Source: Streptomyces coeruleorubidus (GTDB taxonomy: Bacteria; Actinomycetota; Actinomycetes; Streptomycetales; Streptomycetaceae). From it: a DNA stretch of 64,000 nt. The notes below the pieces were generated by a model, which was not told where the DNA came from, searched no databases, and saw only the letters and a program-made list of their open reading frames with translations. The DNA lies in contig NZ_CP023694.1 in NCBI RefSeq assembly GCF_008705135.1, positions 2,418,001 to 2,482,000 on the forward strand, given 5' to 3'. Positions 34,642-43,287 of the stretch are shown here, piece by piece. The translations under genes were made by a program, and so were the position numbers. How positions within the stretch are numbered: the first letter of the stretch is position 1; each line of letters begins with the position of its first letter.

Positions 34642-35346
34642 TCAGTCGGCGGTCGTCGGCAACTCCGCCGCCCGCGCGGCCGTCCGCAGGACATCGCGCA
34701 GCATCACCGGGGTGAGCCGGCCGGTGAAGGTGTTGCGCTGGCTGACATGGAAGCAGCCGAAGAGCTCGAGGCCGTCCAGGCGGAACCGGGCGCCGTGGCC
34801 GAAGGCGGGCCGCGGCCGGGGCACGGACCAGCCCGCCTCGGCGAACGCGGGCAACGCGGCCTGCCAGCCGAAGGCGCCGAGCACGACCACGGCCCGCAGC
34901 GTCGGACGCAGCAGCCGCAGTTCCTGCACGAGCCAGGGGCGACAGGTGTCCCGCTCCTGAGGAGTGGGCTTGTTCGCGGGCGGTGCGCAGTGCACGGGCG
35001 AGGTGACGCGCACGCCGTACAGCTCCAGGCCGTCGTGGGCGTGCTCGGCGGTGGGCCGGGACGCGAGGCCTACGTCGTACAGCGCCTCGTACAGGACGTC
35101 CCCCGAGCGGTCGCCGGTGAACATCCGGCCAGTGCGGTTGCCGCCGTGGGCGGCGGGGGCCAGTCCGACGATCAGCAGCCGGGCGTCCTCCGGTCCGAAC
35201 CCGGGCACCGGCCGCCCCCAGTACGTCCAGTCCGCATAGGCGGCTCGCTTGACCCGGGCCACCTCCTCCCGCCAGGAGACCAGCCGCGGGCAGGCCCGGC
35301 AGTCCGTGATGCGCCGGTCGAGGAGAGGGAGACCGCTGGCGTCCAT
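34642..35346 (-). CDS. Family 5 (UdgB-type) uracil-DNA glycosylase
   Basis: 234 aa from ATG 35346. Family 5 marks: [19 protein letters not shown] (motif A), cysteines of a 4Fe-4S site in DCRACPR, and [18 protein letters not shown]. The C-terminal motif reads [14 protein letters not shown]. It removes uracil and deaminated bases from DNA in base excision repair. The gene converges with GntR and is separated by 84 bp from the MFS gene. Confidence 0.92.
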   Translation of the reverse strand: MDASGLPLLDRRITDCRACPRLVSWREEVARVKRAAYADWTYWGRPVPGFGPEDARLLIVGLAPAAHGGNRTGRMFTGDRSGDVLYEALYDVGLASRPTAEHAHDGLELYGVRVTSPVHCAPPANKPTPQERDTCRPWLVQELRLLRPTLRAVVVLGAFGWQAALPAFAEAGWSVPRPRPAFGHGARFRLDGLELFGCFHVSQRNTFTGRLTPVMLRDVLRTAARAAELPTTAD

Positions 35347-35430
35347 CACTCCACGGTAGGCCCAGCGGGATCGTGGTCGTCGGAGGGAGGCGGGTTTCCC
35401 GGGCCGGTCCGGACGCCCCGGCGCACCGGT

Positions 35431-36753
35431 TCAGGTGGTGGTCGTGACCGGCGTGGACCGGACTCCGGCCCGCCGGAGCCAGAGCAGGGCCCCGGAAAAC
35501 AGCACGGCACCGGTCAGCAGCCAGGGCAGGGGGCCCGGCGGCAACACCCCGACGGCCAGGCCGGTGAGCGCGCCGACCAACTGCTGGGCGAGGGACTGGA
35601 CGGACAGGGCGGTGGCGCGCTGCGCGCTGGGGACCCTGCGGTGCAGCAGCTCGTTCTCGTTCGGGGAAGCCGCACCGATGCCGAGGTGGAACAGGCAGAA
35701 GCCGACGACCGCGAGGGTCGTGGCGAGCAGGTGCGCGGTGGACGCGGTGACACCGAGCAGCAGCATGCCGCCCGCACAGCCCCCGAGGCAGACCAGCACG
35801 GCCCGTTCACCGCTGCCCGCGACCCGGGCGGCGAGCGGCGCGAGGTGACTGCCGACTCCGCCGCAGACGAAGCCGGCACAGGAGAGCGCGGCATAGGCCA
35901 TCGCGCCGGAGCCGGTCGCCCCGGTCAGCGCCGCGGTACGGCCCGGCATGAGCAGTTCGACGACGGCCAGGGCACTGCCGACGGCCGCGGCGGTGAGCAG
36001 GACCCGCCGGACCAGCGCGTCGCGTCCGCCCAGCCGCAGTCCGCCCAGGACGGTGACCGGGACGCCGCGCAGCACGGAACGCGGGGTGGCCGCAGGCCGC
36101 GGCGGCTCCCGCAGGACGGTCAGCACGTAGCAGACGAAGACGATCCTGACCGCGGCTCCGAGCAGCACGGGAACGGACAGGGGCAGCACCGCCCCGGACG
36201 TCGCCTCGCTCAGCCGGGCGCCGAGATCGGGCCCCAGGCCGAGCAGCCAGGGCAGGGCACCGCCGAGCAGGATGCCGGCCGCGAGGGCGGCGGAGGTCGC
36301 GGAGCCGCCCCGGGCCAGGCCCGTCCGCAGCTCGGCGCCGGGGCCGGAGTGCGCCTGGACGGTGTCGACGTACCAGGCCTCGGCGGTACCGCTGGCCAGG
36401 GCGCGGGCCACGCCCATGAGCACCATGCCGGCGGTGAGTACCCAGGCGGTCGTGCCGAGGCCGACCAGGGCGAAGGCGACCACGTTGAGCGCACCGGCCA
36501 TGGCCAGGACCGGCCGGCGCCCGAGGACGTCCGAGAGTCCGCCCGTGGGCAGCTCCAGCACGGCCACGGTCAGCGAGTGAGCGGCGAAGAGCCCCGCCAC
36601 CGCCGCGAGGGACATGCCGCGCTCGCTGAACAGGAGGACCAGCGAGGCCATACCGAGGCCCGGCGGCAGCCATAAGAGCGCGCAGACGGTGACGTACCGG
36701 CGGCGAGCGGTCCGTATCCCGGACGTCTCCAACGGTTCTCGCAGCTCTGTCAT
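35431..36753 (-). CDS. MFS transporter
   Basis: 440 aa with about 12 helices. The motif A region (GLSDVLGRRPVLAMAGAL) after helix 2 identifies the major facilitator fold. LPTGGLSD and a shorter copy-like segment precede it. Its start overlaps the stop of an ArsR-type regulator by 4 bp, so the two are co-transcribed and the regulator likely controls the pump. The substrate is unknown, probably a drug or small molecule. Confidence 0.93.
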   Translation of the reverse strand: MTELREPLETSGIRTARRRYVTVCALLWLPPGLGMASLVLLFSERGMSLAAVAGLFAAHSLTVAVLELPTGGLSDVLGRRPVLAMAGALNVVAFALVGLGTTAWVLTAGMVLMGVARALASGTAEAWYVDTVQAHSGPGAELRTGLARGGSATSAALAAGILLGGALPWLLGLGPDLGARLSEATSGAVLPLSVPVLLGAAVRIVFVCYVLTVLREPPRPAATPRSVLRGVPVTVLGGLRLGGRDALVRRVLLTAAAVGSALAVVELLMPGRTAALTGATGSGAMAYAALSCAGFVCGGVGSHLAPLAARVAGSGERAVLVCLGGCAGGMLLLGVTASTAHLLATTLAVVGFCLFHLGIGAASPNENELLHRRVPSAQRATALSVQSLAQQLVGALTGLAVGVLPPGPLPWLLTGAVLFSGALLWLRRAGVRSTPVTTTT

Positions 36754-37367
36754 GAGGCGCTCTCGCGATCCGTGCCCTCACGGTCGTGCGGGGCGAGCGG
36801 CAGGCCGGCGGTGAGGAGCACGACGTGCTCGGCGCGCGGATCCTCCGCGTCCCGGGCGGTCAGTTCCTCCAGCTTCCGGGCGACCGTGTCCCAGAGCTCG
36901 GTGAGCGACTCGGCCGTCAGCCGGGGCATGAGGTCGCTGATCCCGGACGGCTCCACCCACTGCTGGCCGAACCGCCCGGCGGCCATGTCCGCCTCGTGCC
37001 GGGCGAGGGACGCCTCCAGGTGCTCCAGCTGCCGCCGCCGCGCCAGGCTGACGAAGGCGCGGCCCGCCTCGGAGGACTCCATCGCCTCGTTGCTCCAGGA
37101 CGTCACGGTGTGCCGGGCCCGCCAGCGCCGCTCCCGGCCGTCACGGTGCTCGGCCTCGGCGATGAACGCGTACTTCGCCAGCACCCGCAGGTGGTAGCTG
37201 GTCGACGCCGACGACTCCCCCGTCCGCGCGGCGAGCTCACTGGCCGTGGCGGGCCCGTCCTGCCGCAGCAGCCCGAGCAGCTGGATGCGCAGGGGGTGGG
37301 TGAGGGCCTTCAGGGCATCGGTGTCGTGCTCGGGATCGAGTACGCGCTTGTGCTCGTCGCTGTCCAT
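36750..37367 (-). CDS. ArsR-family winged-helix regulator
   Basis: 205 aa from ATG 37367. The HTH (ALTHPLRIQLLGLLRQDGPATASELAARTGESSASTSYHLRVL) is ArsR-like, without the metal-binding CxC. A long C-terminal extension (about residues 95-205, with helical charge patterns) marks the group that pairs with an MFS gene. It probably represses itself and the MFS gene through the AT-rich palindromes upstream. Confidence 0.9.
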   Translation of the reverse strand: MDSDEHKRVLDPEHDTDALKALTHPLRIQLLGLLRQDGPATASELAARTGESSASTSYHLRVLAKYAFIAEAEHRDGRERRWRARHTVTSWSNEAMESSEAGRAFVSLARRRQLEHLEASLARHEADMAAGRFGQQWVEPSGISDLMPRLTAESLTELWDTVARKLEELTARDAEDPRAEHVVLLTAGLPLAPHDREGTDRESAS

Positions 37368-37399
37368 GCCGGCAGGGTAGGCGAGCGCCAGAATTTACC

Positions 37400-37427
37400 A
37401 AAAGACTTTTTGCAAAACTAATTTTGC
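37400..37427. promoter_or_regulatory. AT-rich inverted repeats upstream of the ArsR/MFS operon
   Basis: AAAAG-A-CTTTT at 37400-37410 (perfect), and GCAAAA-CTAA-TTTTGC at 37412-37427. Both lie within 60 bp of the regulator start in a sharply AT-rich island, fitting an autoregulatory operator. Promoters of this regulator and of the divergent S4 protein must share this 133-bp gap. Confidence 0.6.
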
Positions 37428-37500
37428 CGATCCCCGTCGAGGGCGATCACCTGCCCGGCCAGCCCGAAAACAGGGCACTTGAAGGACTAAGGTCGGGGAC

Positions 37501-38151
37501 ATGGCTTCTGAAGGCGCGGAGTACGACGGGGCGGACGACACGAAGGCCGTGGACCCGAAAGCCGTGGACGCGAAGACCGCGGACCCGAAGACCGCGGACC
37601 CCGAGAGCGCGGACCCCAAGAGCGCGGACCCCAAGAGCGCGGACCCCAAGACCGTGGACCCGAAGGTCGCGGCGGCGATCGCTGCCGCCGAGGCCGCCGG
37701 GCCGCAGAGCGGCGGGACGGTCCGCGTCGACAGCTGGATCTGGGCCGTACGCCTCGTCAAGACCCGCTCCCTGGGCGCCACCGCCTGCCGGGGCGGACAC
37801 GTCCGCGTCAACGGCGAGCGAGTGAAGCCCGCCCACGCCGTGCGCGTCGGCGACGAGGTGCGCCTGCGGCACGACGGCCGGGAACGGGTCGTCGTCGTCA
37901 CACGGCTGATCCGCAAGCGGGTCGGCGCCCCCGTGGCCGCCCAGTGCTACATCGACAACTCCCCGCCGCCCCCGCCCCGCGAGGCCGTCGCCCCGGCCGG
38001 CATCCGCGACCGCGGCGCGGGCCGCCCGACGAAGCGGGACCGCCGCGAGCTGGAACGCCTACGCGGCCTGGCCGGCCCGGGACCGGGACCGGGACCGGGA
38101 AGCGGCTTCGGCCCCGGCCCCGGCGGAGGGCCGGGCAAGCCCAGGCCATGA
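37501..38151 (+). CDS. RNA-binding S4 domain protein (Hsp15-like)
   Basis: 216 aa. The S4 domain spans about residues 74-120 (VDSWIWAVRLVKTRSLGATACRGGHVRVNGERVKPAHAVRVGDEVRL). E. coli Hsp15 uses it to rescue stalled 50S subunits; Streptomyces homologs are presumed similar. Residues 16-55 are eight copies of a 5-residue unit (mostly ADPK or VDPK types), absent in most homologs. The C-terminus is Gly/Pro-rich. The gene is divergent from the ArsR regulator. Confidence 0.88.
   Translation: MASEGAEYDGADDTKAVDPKAVDAKTADPKTADPESADPKSADPKSADPKTVDPKVAAAIAAAEAAGPQSGGTVRVDSWIWAVRLVKTRSLGATACRGGHVRVNGERVKPAHAVRVGDEVRLRHDGRERVVVVTRLIRKRVGAPVAAQCYIDNSPPPPPREAVAPAGIRDRGAGRPTKRDRRELERLRGLAGPGPGPGPGSGFGPGPGGGPGKPRP
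37546..37665 (+). repeat. Coding 15-bp tandem repeat, 8 units
   Basis: Units such as ACCGCGGACCCGAAG and AGCGCGGACCCCAAG encode AVDPK, AVDAK, TADPK, TADPE, SADPK (three times) and TVDPK. Neighbouring units are nearly identical, so the array is recent or still active. Confidence 0.9.
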
Positions 38152-38169
38152 GTAGCGCACGCGGCAGAG

Positions 38170-38634
38170 TCACCCGCGGAGCCGCAGCAGGCGCAGCAGC
38201 TCCGCGTTGTGCCCCCGCCGCGCCCAGGCGATGAGGGCGAGCGGCACGATCAGGATGAGCGGCGTCGCCGCGTACTGCCCGCCCATGACGGTGATCTGGA
38301 CGACGAACGCGCCCACCATCAGCGCGCCCAGCGCCATCGCCGCCACCGACTGGAGCAGCGGGATCAACAGGGCGACCGCTCCGGCCAGTTCGAGCGCACC
38401 GATGGTGTACATCCCCGCGCTGCCCCAGCCGAGCTTCTCGAACGACTCGGCTGCCGACGGGTGCGCGATGAGCTTGGGCAGGGCGCTCGCGATCCCGTAG
38501 AAGAGGGCGAGCAGCACCTGGAGGCCGCGCAGCGCGATCCGGGCACGCCGCCCGCGAGCGGTCACGGACTCGGCGACGACCACACCGGCCGGGGCGGAGG
38601 GGCCGGAGGCGACGGGAGCGGTGGTCTCGGACAT
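38170..38634 (-). CDS. DoxX family membrane protein
   Basis: 154 aa. After a disordered 30-residue N-terminus it has four hydrophobic helices in the DoxX order (ALRGLQVLLALFYGIASALPKL, IGALELAGAVALLIPLL, AMALGALMVGAFVVQI, PLILIVPLALIAW). DoxX proteins act in membrane redox or thiosulfate pathways in archaea, but bacterial ones are mostly uncharacterised. Here the function is unknown. It converges with the S4 gene. Confidence 0.85.
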   Translation of the reverse strand: MSETTAPVASGPSAPAGVVVAESVTARGRRARIALRGLQVLLALFYGIASALPKLIAHPSAAESFEKLGWGSAGMYTIGALELAGAVALLIPLLQSVAAMALGALMVGAFVVQITVMGGQYAATPLILIVPLALIAWARRGHNAELLRLLRLRG

Positions 38635-38747
38635 GGAGGTCTCCTGGGGGAAGCGGTCCGTGGTGATGTCGCAGGGATAGACCGCCCCTCACGCTCGAAC
38701 TCATCCCACCCGGCAGATTTTCACCCGCGTCGCGCCGGCCCTGCTCG

Positions 38748-39809
38748 TCACGGGCAGAACCGCCGGAGTCTTTCCGCCGGGTAGGGAGTCGTCCTGCTCA
38801 CCTCCTGGATCGTGCGGTAGAAGTCCGTCATCACGGCCGCGACCGGCGCGTGGCGGGCGAGGATCCTCGCCGCCCCGGGCGGCACCCCGGTGGGCTGCTG
38901 TCCTTCGGCCCAGGCCCGTATCAGTGCTCCACGTATCTCCCAGTCCGCGCCGTACAGGGCGGTGACCAGCCAGTTCACGAGGTAACTGGCCGTGTAGCAG
39001 CGGTCGTAGCCGGCGTGCCGGTCGTAGAAGTCGGTCTCGGCGGGTGAGAGGTCGAAGCGGCTGGACAGGGCGAGGCCGTAGTCGGCGAAGTACAGGCGCC
39101 GGCCGTCGGTCAGGACGTTCTCGAAGTGGGCGTCGAAGTGGAGCAGCCCCCGGCTGTTCATGAAGGACGTACCGGCCCGCAGTTCCTTCTCAACGAGCGA
39201 GCACGCCCGGTCGAGCGCCGCGTCGTCCGCGCGTACCTGCTCCGTGAGCCACGCGTGCAGCGTCTGGGGGACGTACTCCAGGAACAGCGCGACGCTCGCC
39301 GACGACTGCCGCAGTGCCTCGATACGACGCCGTACTTCCGCGCTGCCTTCCCAGTAGGCCACGGCCCGTTCCACATCGGCCAGTTCCTCCGCGAGGGTGG
39401 GGGCCTCGTCCGGCAGCACGCGCCAGTGGTACATCAGCGGAAAGCCCTGGAACTGCCCGGAGAGCACCCAGTTCGTCGTCATCGTGTGGACGGCGACCTC
39501 GCGCCACGCCCCGAACCCGGGCCCGCCGACGCCGTACTGGCAGAAGGTGGGGAGCTCGAACACGTTGGCCGTGGACCGGAGGTGCTCCGGAAGCCGCTCC
39601 AGGTCCGTCAGGGGCACCCGCTTCACGAAAACCGTCGTGCCGGCCACGTCCATCCGGGCCGACTTCCCGCCGATGCCCGTCCCCAACGGCACGGCCGCGT
39701 CCACCAGCCCGCGCAGCTCGGCGTCCCCGCACAGCGCCAGTGACGTCGAGACCCTGTCGTAACCGGCCAGTCGCCCGGCCTCCCCCGCCCCGTACGGCGC
39801 CTCACGCAC
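38748..39809 (-). CDS. Protein kinase-like protein
   Basis: 353 aa from GTG 39809, whose start overlaps the stop of the upstream methyltransferase. Kinase-fold residues are visible: Lys in TTVFVKRVPL, the catalytic loop LLHFDAHFENVL (HxDxxxxN) and the metal Asp in LYFADYGLA. That is the layout of aminoglycoside-phosphotransferase/protein-kinase folds. There is no membrane anchor or sensor domain. It may phosphorylate a small molecule or a protein; the target is unknown. Confidence 0.82.
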   Translation of the reverse strand: MREAPYGAGEAGRLAGYDRVSTSLALCGDAELRGLVDAAVPLGTGIGGKSARMDVAGTTVFVKRVPLTDLERLPEHLRSTANVFELPTFCQYGVGGPGFGAWREVAVHTMTTNWVLSGQFQGFPLMYHWRVLPDEAPTLAEELADVERAVAYWEGSAEVRRRIEALRQSSASVALFLEYVPQTLHAWLTEQVRADDAALDRACSLVEKELRAGTSFMNSRGLLHFDAHFENVLTDGRRLYFADYGLALSSRFDLSPAETDFYDRHAGYDRCYTASYLVNWLVTALYGADWEIRGALIRAWAEGQQPTGVPPGAARILARHAPVAAVMTDFYRTIQEVSRTTPYPAERLRRFCP

Positions 39810-40512
39810 CCCGCTCGCCCGGACCGCCTGGCTGCCGGGCCTGCACCGCCCTCACCCAGGTCCGATCCTCCGTCAGGTACTGGTCCACTCTCAGGCCCGT
39901 CTCCTCCAGCGCCTCCTCGAACTGTTCCGTGGTCAGCGGTCGCGCCCGGAACGTATGGGTCCAGACCGCGTCGGGGAACTCGTACTCCGCGCGCACCGAG
40001 TTGACCCCGTCGCCGACCGGCTCCGACGACACGACGCGGACGGTGAAGCCGCTGGGGTCCACCCGCTCACGCGGCACGTTCGTGTGGTAGTCCTCGCCCT
40101 CCCGCTGGATGAGCACGCAGCCGCCCTCCGCGACATGCCGCACGCAGGTGCGCAGCAGGCCTCGCCGCACCTCTGCGTCCCCGGCGTGCACGAGGAACGA
40201 CGCCAGCAGCACCACGTCGAACTTCTCGGCCAGGGTCAGGTCCTCGATGGGGCTGCATATCGTCCGCGCCCCGCGTACCCGCTCCAACATCTCGGCGGAC
40301 TCGTCCACCGCCGTGACCTCGAATCCGCGCTCCAGCAGCGCATGGGTCATGCGCCCGACGCCGCTGCCCAGCTCCAGGATGCGCGCGCCCGCCGGCACCG
40401 CTGCCGCGATGACGTCCGGTTCGTCCCCGACGGGCAGCCGCGAGTAGAACTCCACAGCGCAGCCGTCCGGGGTGATGGCCCCGGGTCCCGTCCCCTCGTA
40501 CCCCTCACGCAT
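39802..40512 (-). CDS. Class I SAM-dependent methyltransferase
   Basis: 236 aa from ATG 40512, preceded by GGAG; an upstream ATG at 40524 is possible. Motifs are ARILELGSGVGRMTHALLERGFEVTAVDES, FDVVLLASFLVHAGD and VAEGGCVLIQREGE. The acceptor is unknown. Its stop overlaps the kinase-like gene, so the two may work together, perhaps on one substrate. It is divergent from the DUF6343 gene. Confidence 0.88.
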   Translation of the reverse strand: MREGYEGTGPGAITPDGCAVEFYSRLPVGDEPDVIAAAVPAGARILELGSGVGRMTHALLERGFEVTAVDESAEMLERVRGARTICSPIEDLTLAEKFDVVLLASFLVHAGDAEVRRGLLRTCVRHVAEGGCVLIQREGEDYHTNVPRERVDPSGFTVRVVSSEPVGDGVNSVRAEYEFPDAVWTHTFRARPLTTEQFEEALEETGLRVDQYLTEDRTWVRAVQARQPGGPGERGA

Positions 40513-40671
40513 TTTCAGCTCCATGCCCGCCCAACGGCCCACACCCGCACGCCCGTTCCCGTCCCGGCCACGTTCACCCGCCCGAGTGAACGGCGTCCCG
40601 TACCGGCCCCGGCTCCCCCGTTGGTCCGCATCCGCGGCGAGGAGTACTTTGCAGAGAGGAGCGGAGATGTG

Positions 40672-40935
40672 ATGCGTACAGGCAGTGAACCGAGAACTGC
40701 CCGCAGTGCCCTGCGGGTGCGCTTCTGGCTGAGCGTGTGGGGACTGGTCTGGGCGCTCTTCGGGACGGTCGCATTCACGCTCGCCGGGCGGACCGGCTGG
40801 GCCATCGCCTGTGGCGCGCTGCTGCTCGTCGTCACGATCGACCTGGTGATCGTCCTCAGGCACATCCGCCAGGGCCCGCACTACCAGCCGGGTCCCGACA
40901 TCCCGCCCTACCATCCACCGGACGATCACCCCTGA
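40672..40935 (+). CDS. DUF6343 family membrane protein
   Basis: 87 aa from ATG 40672; GTG 40669 is an alternative. Two helices (about residues 17-37 and 43-64) are separated by a short polar loop. The tail is Pro/His/Asp-rich (PDIPPYHPPDDHP). The family is small and actinobacterial, with no known role. The last four codons are the source unit of the tandem repeat that follows. Confidence 0.85.
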   Translation: MRTGSEPRTARSALRVRFWLSVWGLVWALFGTVAFTLAGRTGWAIACGALLLVVTIDLVIVLRHIRQGPHYQPGPDIPPYHPPDDHP

Positions 40936-41003
40936 GGCAGCGGGATCACCCCTGATGCGGGCAGATCACCCTTGACACAGACGGATCACTCTTGATGCAG
41001 ACG
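40924..41003 (+). repeat. 20-bp tandem repeat, 4 units, starting inside the DUF6343 stop region
   Basis: Units GATCACCCCTGAGGCAGCGG, GATCACCCCTGATGCGGGCA, GATCACCCTTGACACAGACG and GATCACTCTTGATGCAGACG lie head to tail. The first includes the gene's end (Asp-His-Pro-stop), so each unit looks like a copy of that 3' end. Confidence 0.92.
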
Positions 41004-41014
41004 GTGACGGCCGC

Positions 41015-41394
41015 TCACGAGTCGAAGCCCGCCGCCTTCAGGAACCGCGGGTTCGGGTCCAGCGCGGCGGCCAGTCGGAAGTGGCGCTTGGCCTGGTCGG
41101 GGCGGTTCTGCCGCTCATACGTGCGGGCGAGCGCGAAGTGCGCGAAGGCGTTGTCCGGCTCGCGCTCGAGGACGATCGAGAACTCGAGCTCCGCCGGCCT
41201 CAGCTGCGCCGCCGCGAAGAAGGCACGCGCGCGCAGCAGCCGCGCGGCGGTGTTCTCCGGGTGCGCGGCGATGACTCCGTCGAGCAGCTTCACCGCCCCC
41301 GCGGGTCCCGCGCCGCGAGCAGTTGCTCGGCGGCACGGAAGTCGATGACGTGCGTCTCCGGAGTACGTCCGGTCGAACCGCTGGTCTCGGGCAC
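41015..41394 (-). pseudogene. Tetratricopeptide repeat protein gene with a frameshift
   Basis: Reading from GTG 41394, the first frame gives VPETSGSTGRTPETHVIDF...LLAARDPRG and then hits a TGA. The rest, AVKLLDGVIAAHPENTAARLL onward, is a normal TPR protein but lies in another frame. The break is in the C run at 41296-41300 (five bases on the plus strand); six would restore one 126-aa reading frame. It contains two to three TPR motifs ending in AALDPN. Either the gene is disabled by a one-base loss, or the run is a sequencing error. Confidence 0.75.
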
Positions 41395-41444
41395 GGCAGA
41401 GTCCTTCCCTCACTGCAAGGGTTCAACGCCCCCGCGGGATGCCG

Positions 41445-42065
41445 CTATTCCTGAGGGGACGGCCGGGGCGCCTGCGACCTGCGCTCCAGCTCGGCCCACA
41501 CGTCCTTCACGCGGCGCTCCAGGTCCTCCAGCGGGACGTCGTTGTCGATGACGATGTCCGCGATCTCCCGGCGCTGCTCGCGTGTCGCCTGGGCGGCCAT
41601 CCGCGCGCGGGCGTCATCCTCGGTCATGCCGCGCAGCCGTACGAGCCGGTCGAGCTGGGTCTCCGGGTTCGCGTCGACGACGATCACGAGGTCGTACAGC
41701 GGCGCCAGGCCGTTCTCCGTGAGGAGCGGGACGTCGTGCACGACGACCGCGTCCTCGGCGGCGGCCTCTTCGAGTTCGCGGGAGCGGGCGCCCACGAGGG
41801 GGTGCACGATCGAGTTGAGCGTGGCGAGCTTCGCGGCGTCGGCGAAGACGATGGAGCCGAGCCTCGGCCGGTCCAGGCTGCCGTCGGCCGCGAGCACCTC
41901 CTCGCCGAAGGCCTCGACGACCGCGGCGAGTCCCGGGGTCCCGGGTGCGACGACCTCGCGTGCGATGCGGTCCGCGTCGATCAGCACGGCACCGCACTCG
42001 ACGAGCAGCCGTGACACCTCACTCTTGCCGGCACCGATACCGCCGGTCAGGCCCACCTTCAGCAT
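41445..42065 (-). CDS. coaE: Dephospho-CoA kinase
   Basis: 206 aa, the last enzyme of coenzyme A biosynthesis: it phosphorylates dephospho-CoA at the 3' hydroxyl. The P-loop [11 protein letters not shown] opens the protein, followed by [12 protein letters not shown], the HPLVGAR lid and [21 protein letters not shown]. This is the short form; actinobacteria can carry a longer fused form. It is 50 bp upstream of the TPR gene and 52 bp downstream of the PAC2 gene, all on the same strand. Confidence 0.96.
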   Translation of the reverse strand: MLKVGLTGGIGAGKSEVSRLLVECGAVLIDADRIAREVVAPGTPGLAAVVEAFGEEVLAADGSLDRPRLGSIVFADAAKLATLNSIVHPLVGARSRELEEAAAEDAVVVHDVPLLTENGLAPLYDLVIVVDANPETQLDRLVRLRGMTEDDARARMAAQATREQRREIADIVIDNDVPLEDLERRVKDVWAELERRSQAPRPSPQE

Positions 42066-42117
42066 GAGCCGAGCTTAGGCCCTGCCGAGGGCAGGGCCCT
42101 GTCCAGGTCTCCCGGGC

Positions 42118-43056
42118 TCAGCTGTCGCCTTCTCTCTCCGCCAGGAACTTCTCGAACTCCCGGCCGATCTCGTCCGCCGACGGGATGTCCACCGGCTCGG
42201 CGAGCATGTTGCCCCGGGTCTCGGCGCCCGCGACGGCGTCGTACTGGTGCTCCAGGCCCTCCACGAGCGTGGTGAGGTCCTCGTCGCCCTCGCGGATCTG
42301 CCGGTCGATCTCCGTCTGGGTGCGGTGGGCGTCCGAGCGCAGGGCGTGGGCGATGCCGGGCAGCACCAGTCCGGTCGCCGCCGTGATGGCCTCCAGGACC
42401 GTCAGGGCCGCGTCCGGGTATGGGGAGCGGGCGATGTAGTGCGGGACGTGGGCGGCGACGCCCAGGACGTCGTGCCCGGCCTGGAGCAGGCGGTACTCGA
42501 CGAGCGACTCGGCGCTGCCGGGCACCTGCGCCTCCTCGAACGGGCTGCGGTGGCCCGGGACGAGGTCGGTGCGGTTGCCGTGCGGGGTCAGGCCGACGGG
42601 CCGGGTGTGCGGGACGCCCATGGGGATGCCGTGGAAGTTCACCGACAGGCGGACGCCGAGCCGTTCCACGATCTGCCGCACGGCGGCCGCGAAGCGCTCC
42701 CACTCGACGTCCGGCTCGGGACCGGACAGCACCAGGAACGGCGCTCCGGTGGCGTCCTGCACCAGCCGCACCTCGATGGCGGGGTCCTCGTAGTCGCTCC
42801 AGCGGTCACGCTTGAACGTCAGCAGCGGACGGCGGGCGCGGTAGTCCACGAGCCGGTCGTGGTCGAAGCGGGCGACCACCTGGTGAGGCAGCGAGTCGAG
42901 CACCCGGTCGACGATCTGGTCGCCCGTCTCGCCCGCGTCGATGTATCCGTCGAAGTGGTAGAGCATGACAAGTCCGGCCGACTCCTGGGCCAACGCCATG
43001 TCGACGACGGCCAGGCCCTTCGGCTCCCATGCGTACAAACCCTGCGGATCTAGCAC
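42118..43056 (-). CDS. PAC2 family protein
   Basis: 312 aa from GTG 43056, with GAGGAGGAG upstream. The PAC2 fold (first half: [25 protein letters not shown], then [19 protein letters not shown]) is related to proteasome-assembly chaperones. In mycobacteria and streptomycetes PAC2 proteins may help proteasome assembly or act as ATP-dependent oligomers; the role is uncertain. The C-terminal 60 residues are acidic and helical. Confidence 0.88.
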   Translation of the reverse strand: MLDPQGLYAWEPKGLAVVDMALAQESAGLVMLYHFDGYIDAGETGDQIVDRVLDSLPHQVVARFDHDRLVDYRARRPLLTFKRDRWSDYEDPAIEVRLVQDATGAPFLVLSGPEPDVEWERFAAAVRQIVERLGVRLSVNFHGIPMGVPHTRPVGLTPHGNRTDLVPGHRSPFEEAQVPGSAESLVEYRLLQAGHDVLGVAAHVPHYIARSPYPDAALTVLEAITAATGLVLPGIAHALRSDAHRTQTEIDRQIREGDEDLTTLVEGLEHQYDAVAGAETRGNMLAEPVDIPSADEIGREFEKFLAEREGDS

Positions 43057-43160
43057 AGTGACCGCTCCTCCTCGTGTTCACACTCCACAACACCGTTGGG
43101 GGCATGGGCATTCCCCGGAGAAGGAGAACATTGATCTTGACTGCTGGGACAACGCCCTTG

Positions 43161-43204
43161 AGGGGCGCGGGGAACTGCGTGACAAGCCCCCGCCGGCCCG
43201 TAGC
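43161..43204 (+). repeat. Dispersed Streptomyces intergenic repeat
   Basis: AGGGGCGCGGGGAACTGCGT followed by GACAAGCCCCCGCC matches, from memory, a short repeat found between many Streptomyces genes. GGGG and CCCC ends allow a small hairpin. It lies between PAC2 and rpsA. Confidence 0.6.
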
Positions 43205-43227
43205 CGAACGACGGCCCTGACACACGC

Positions 43228-43261
43228 TGAGGGCCCGCACCTCGAAAGGTACGGGCCCTCA
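43228..43261 (-). terminator. rpsA terminator hairpin
   Basis: TGAGGGCCCG / CGGGCCCTCA is a perfect 10-bp stem; the inner arms add CACCT/AGGT around a CGAA loop. It begins 26 nt after the rpsA stop. There is no long T-tract, but the stem is strong. Confidence 0.8.
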
Positions 43262-43287
43262 GTCAGGAGCTACAGCTCAGTGGGCGT

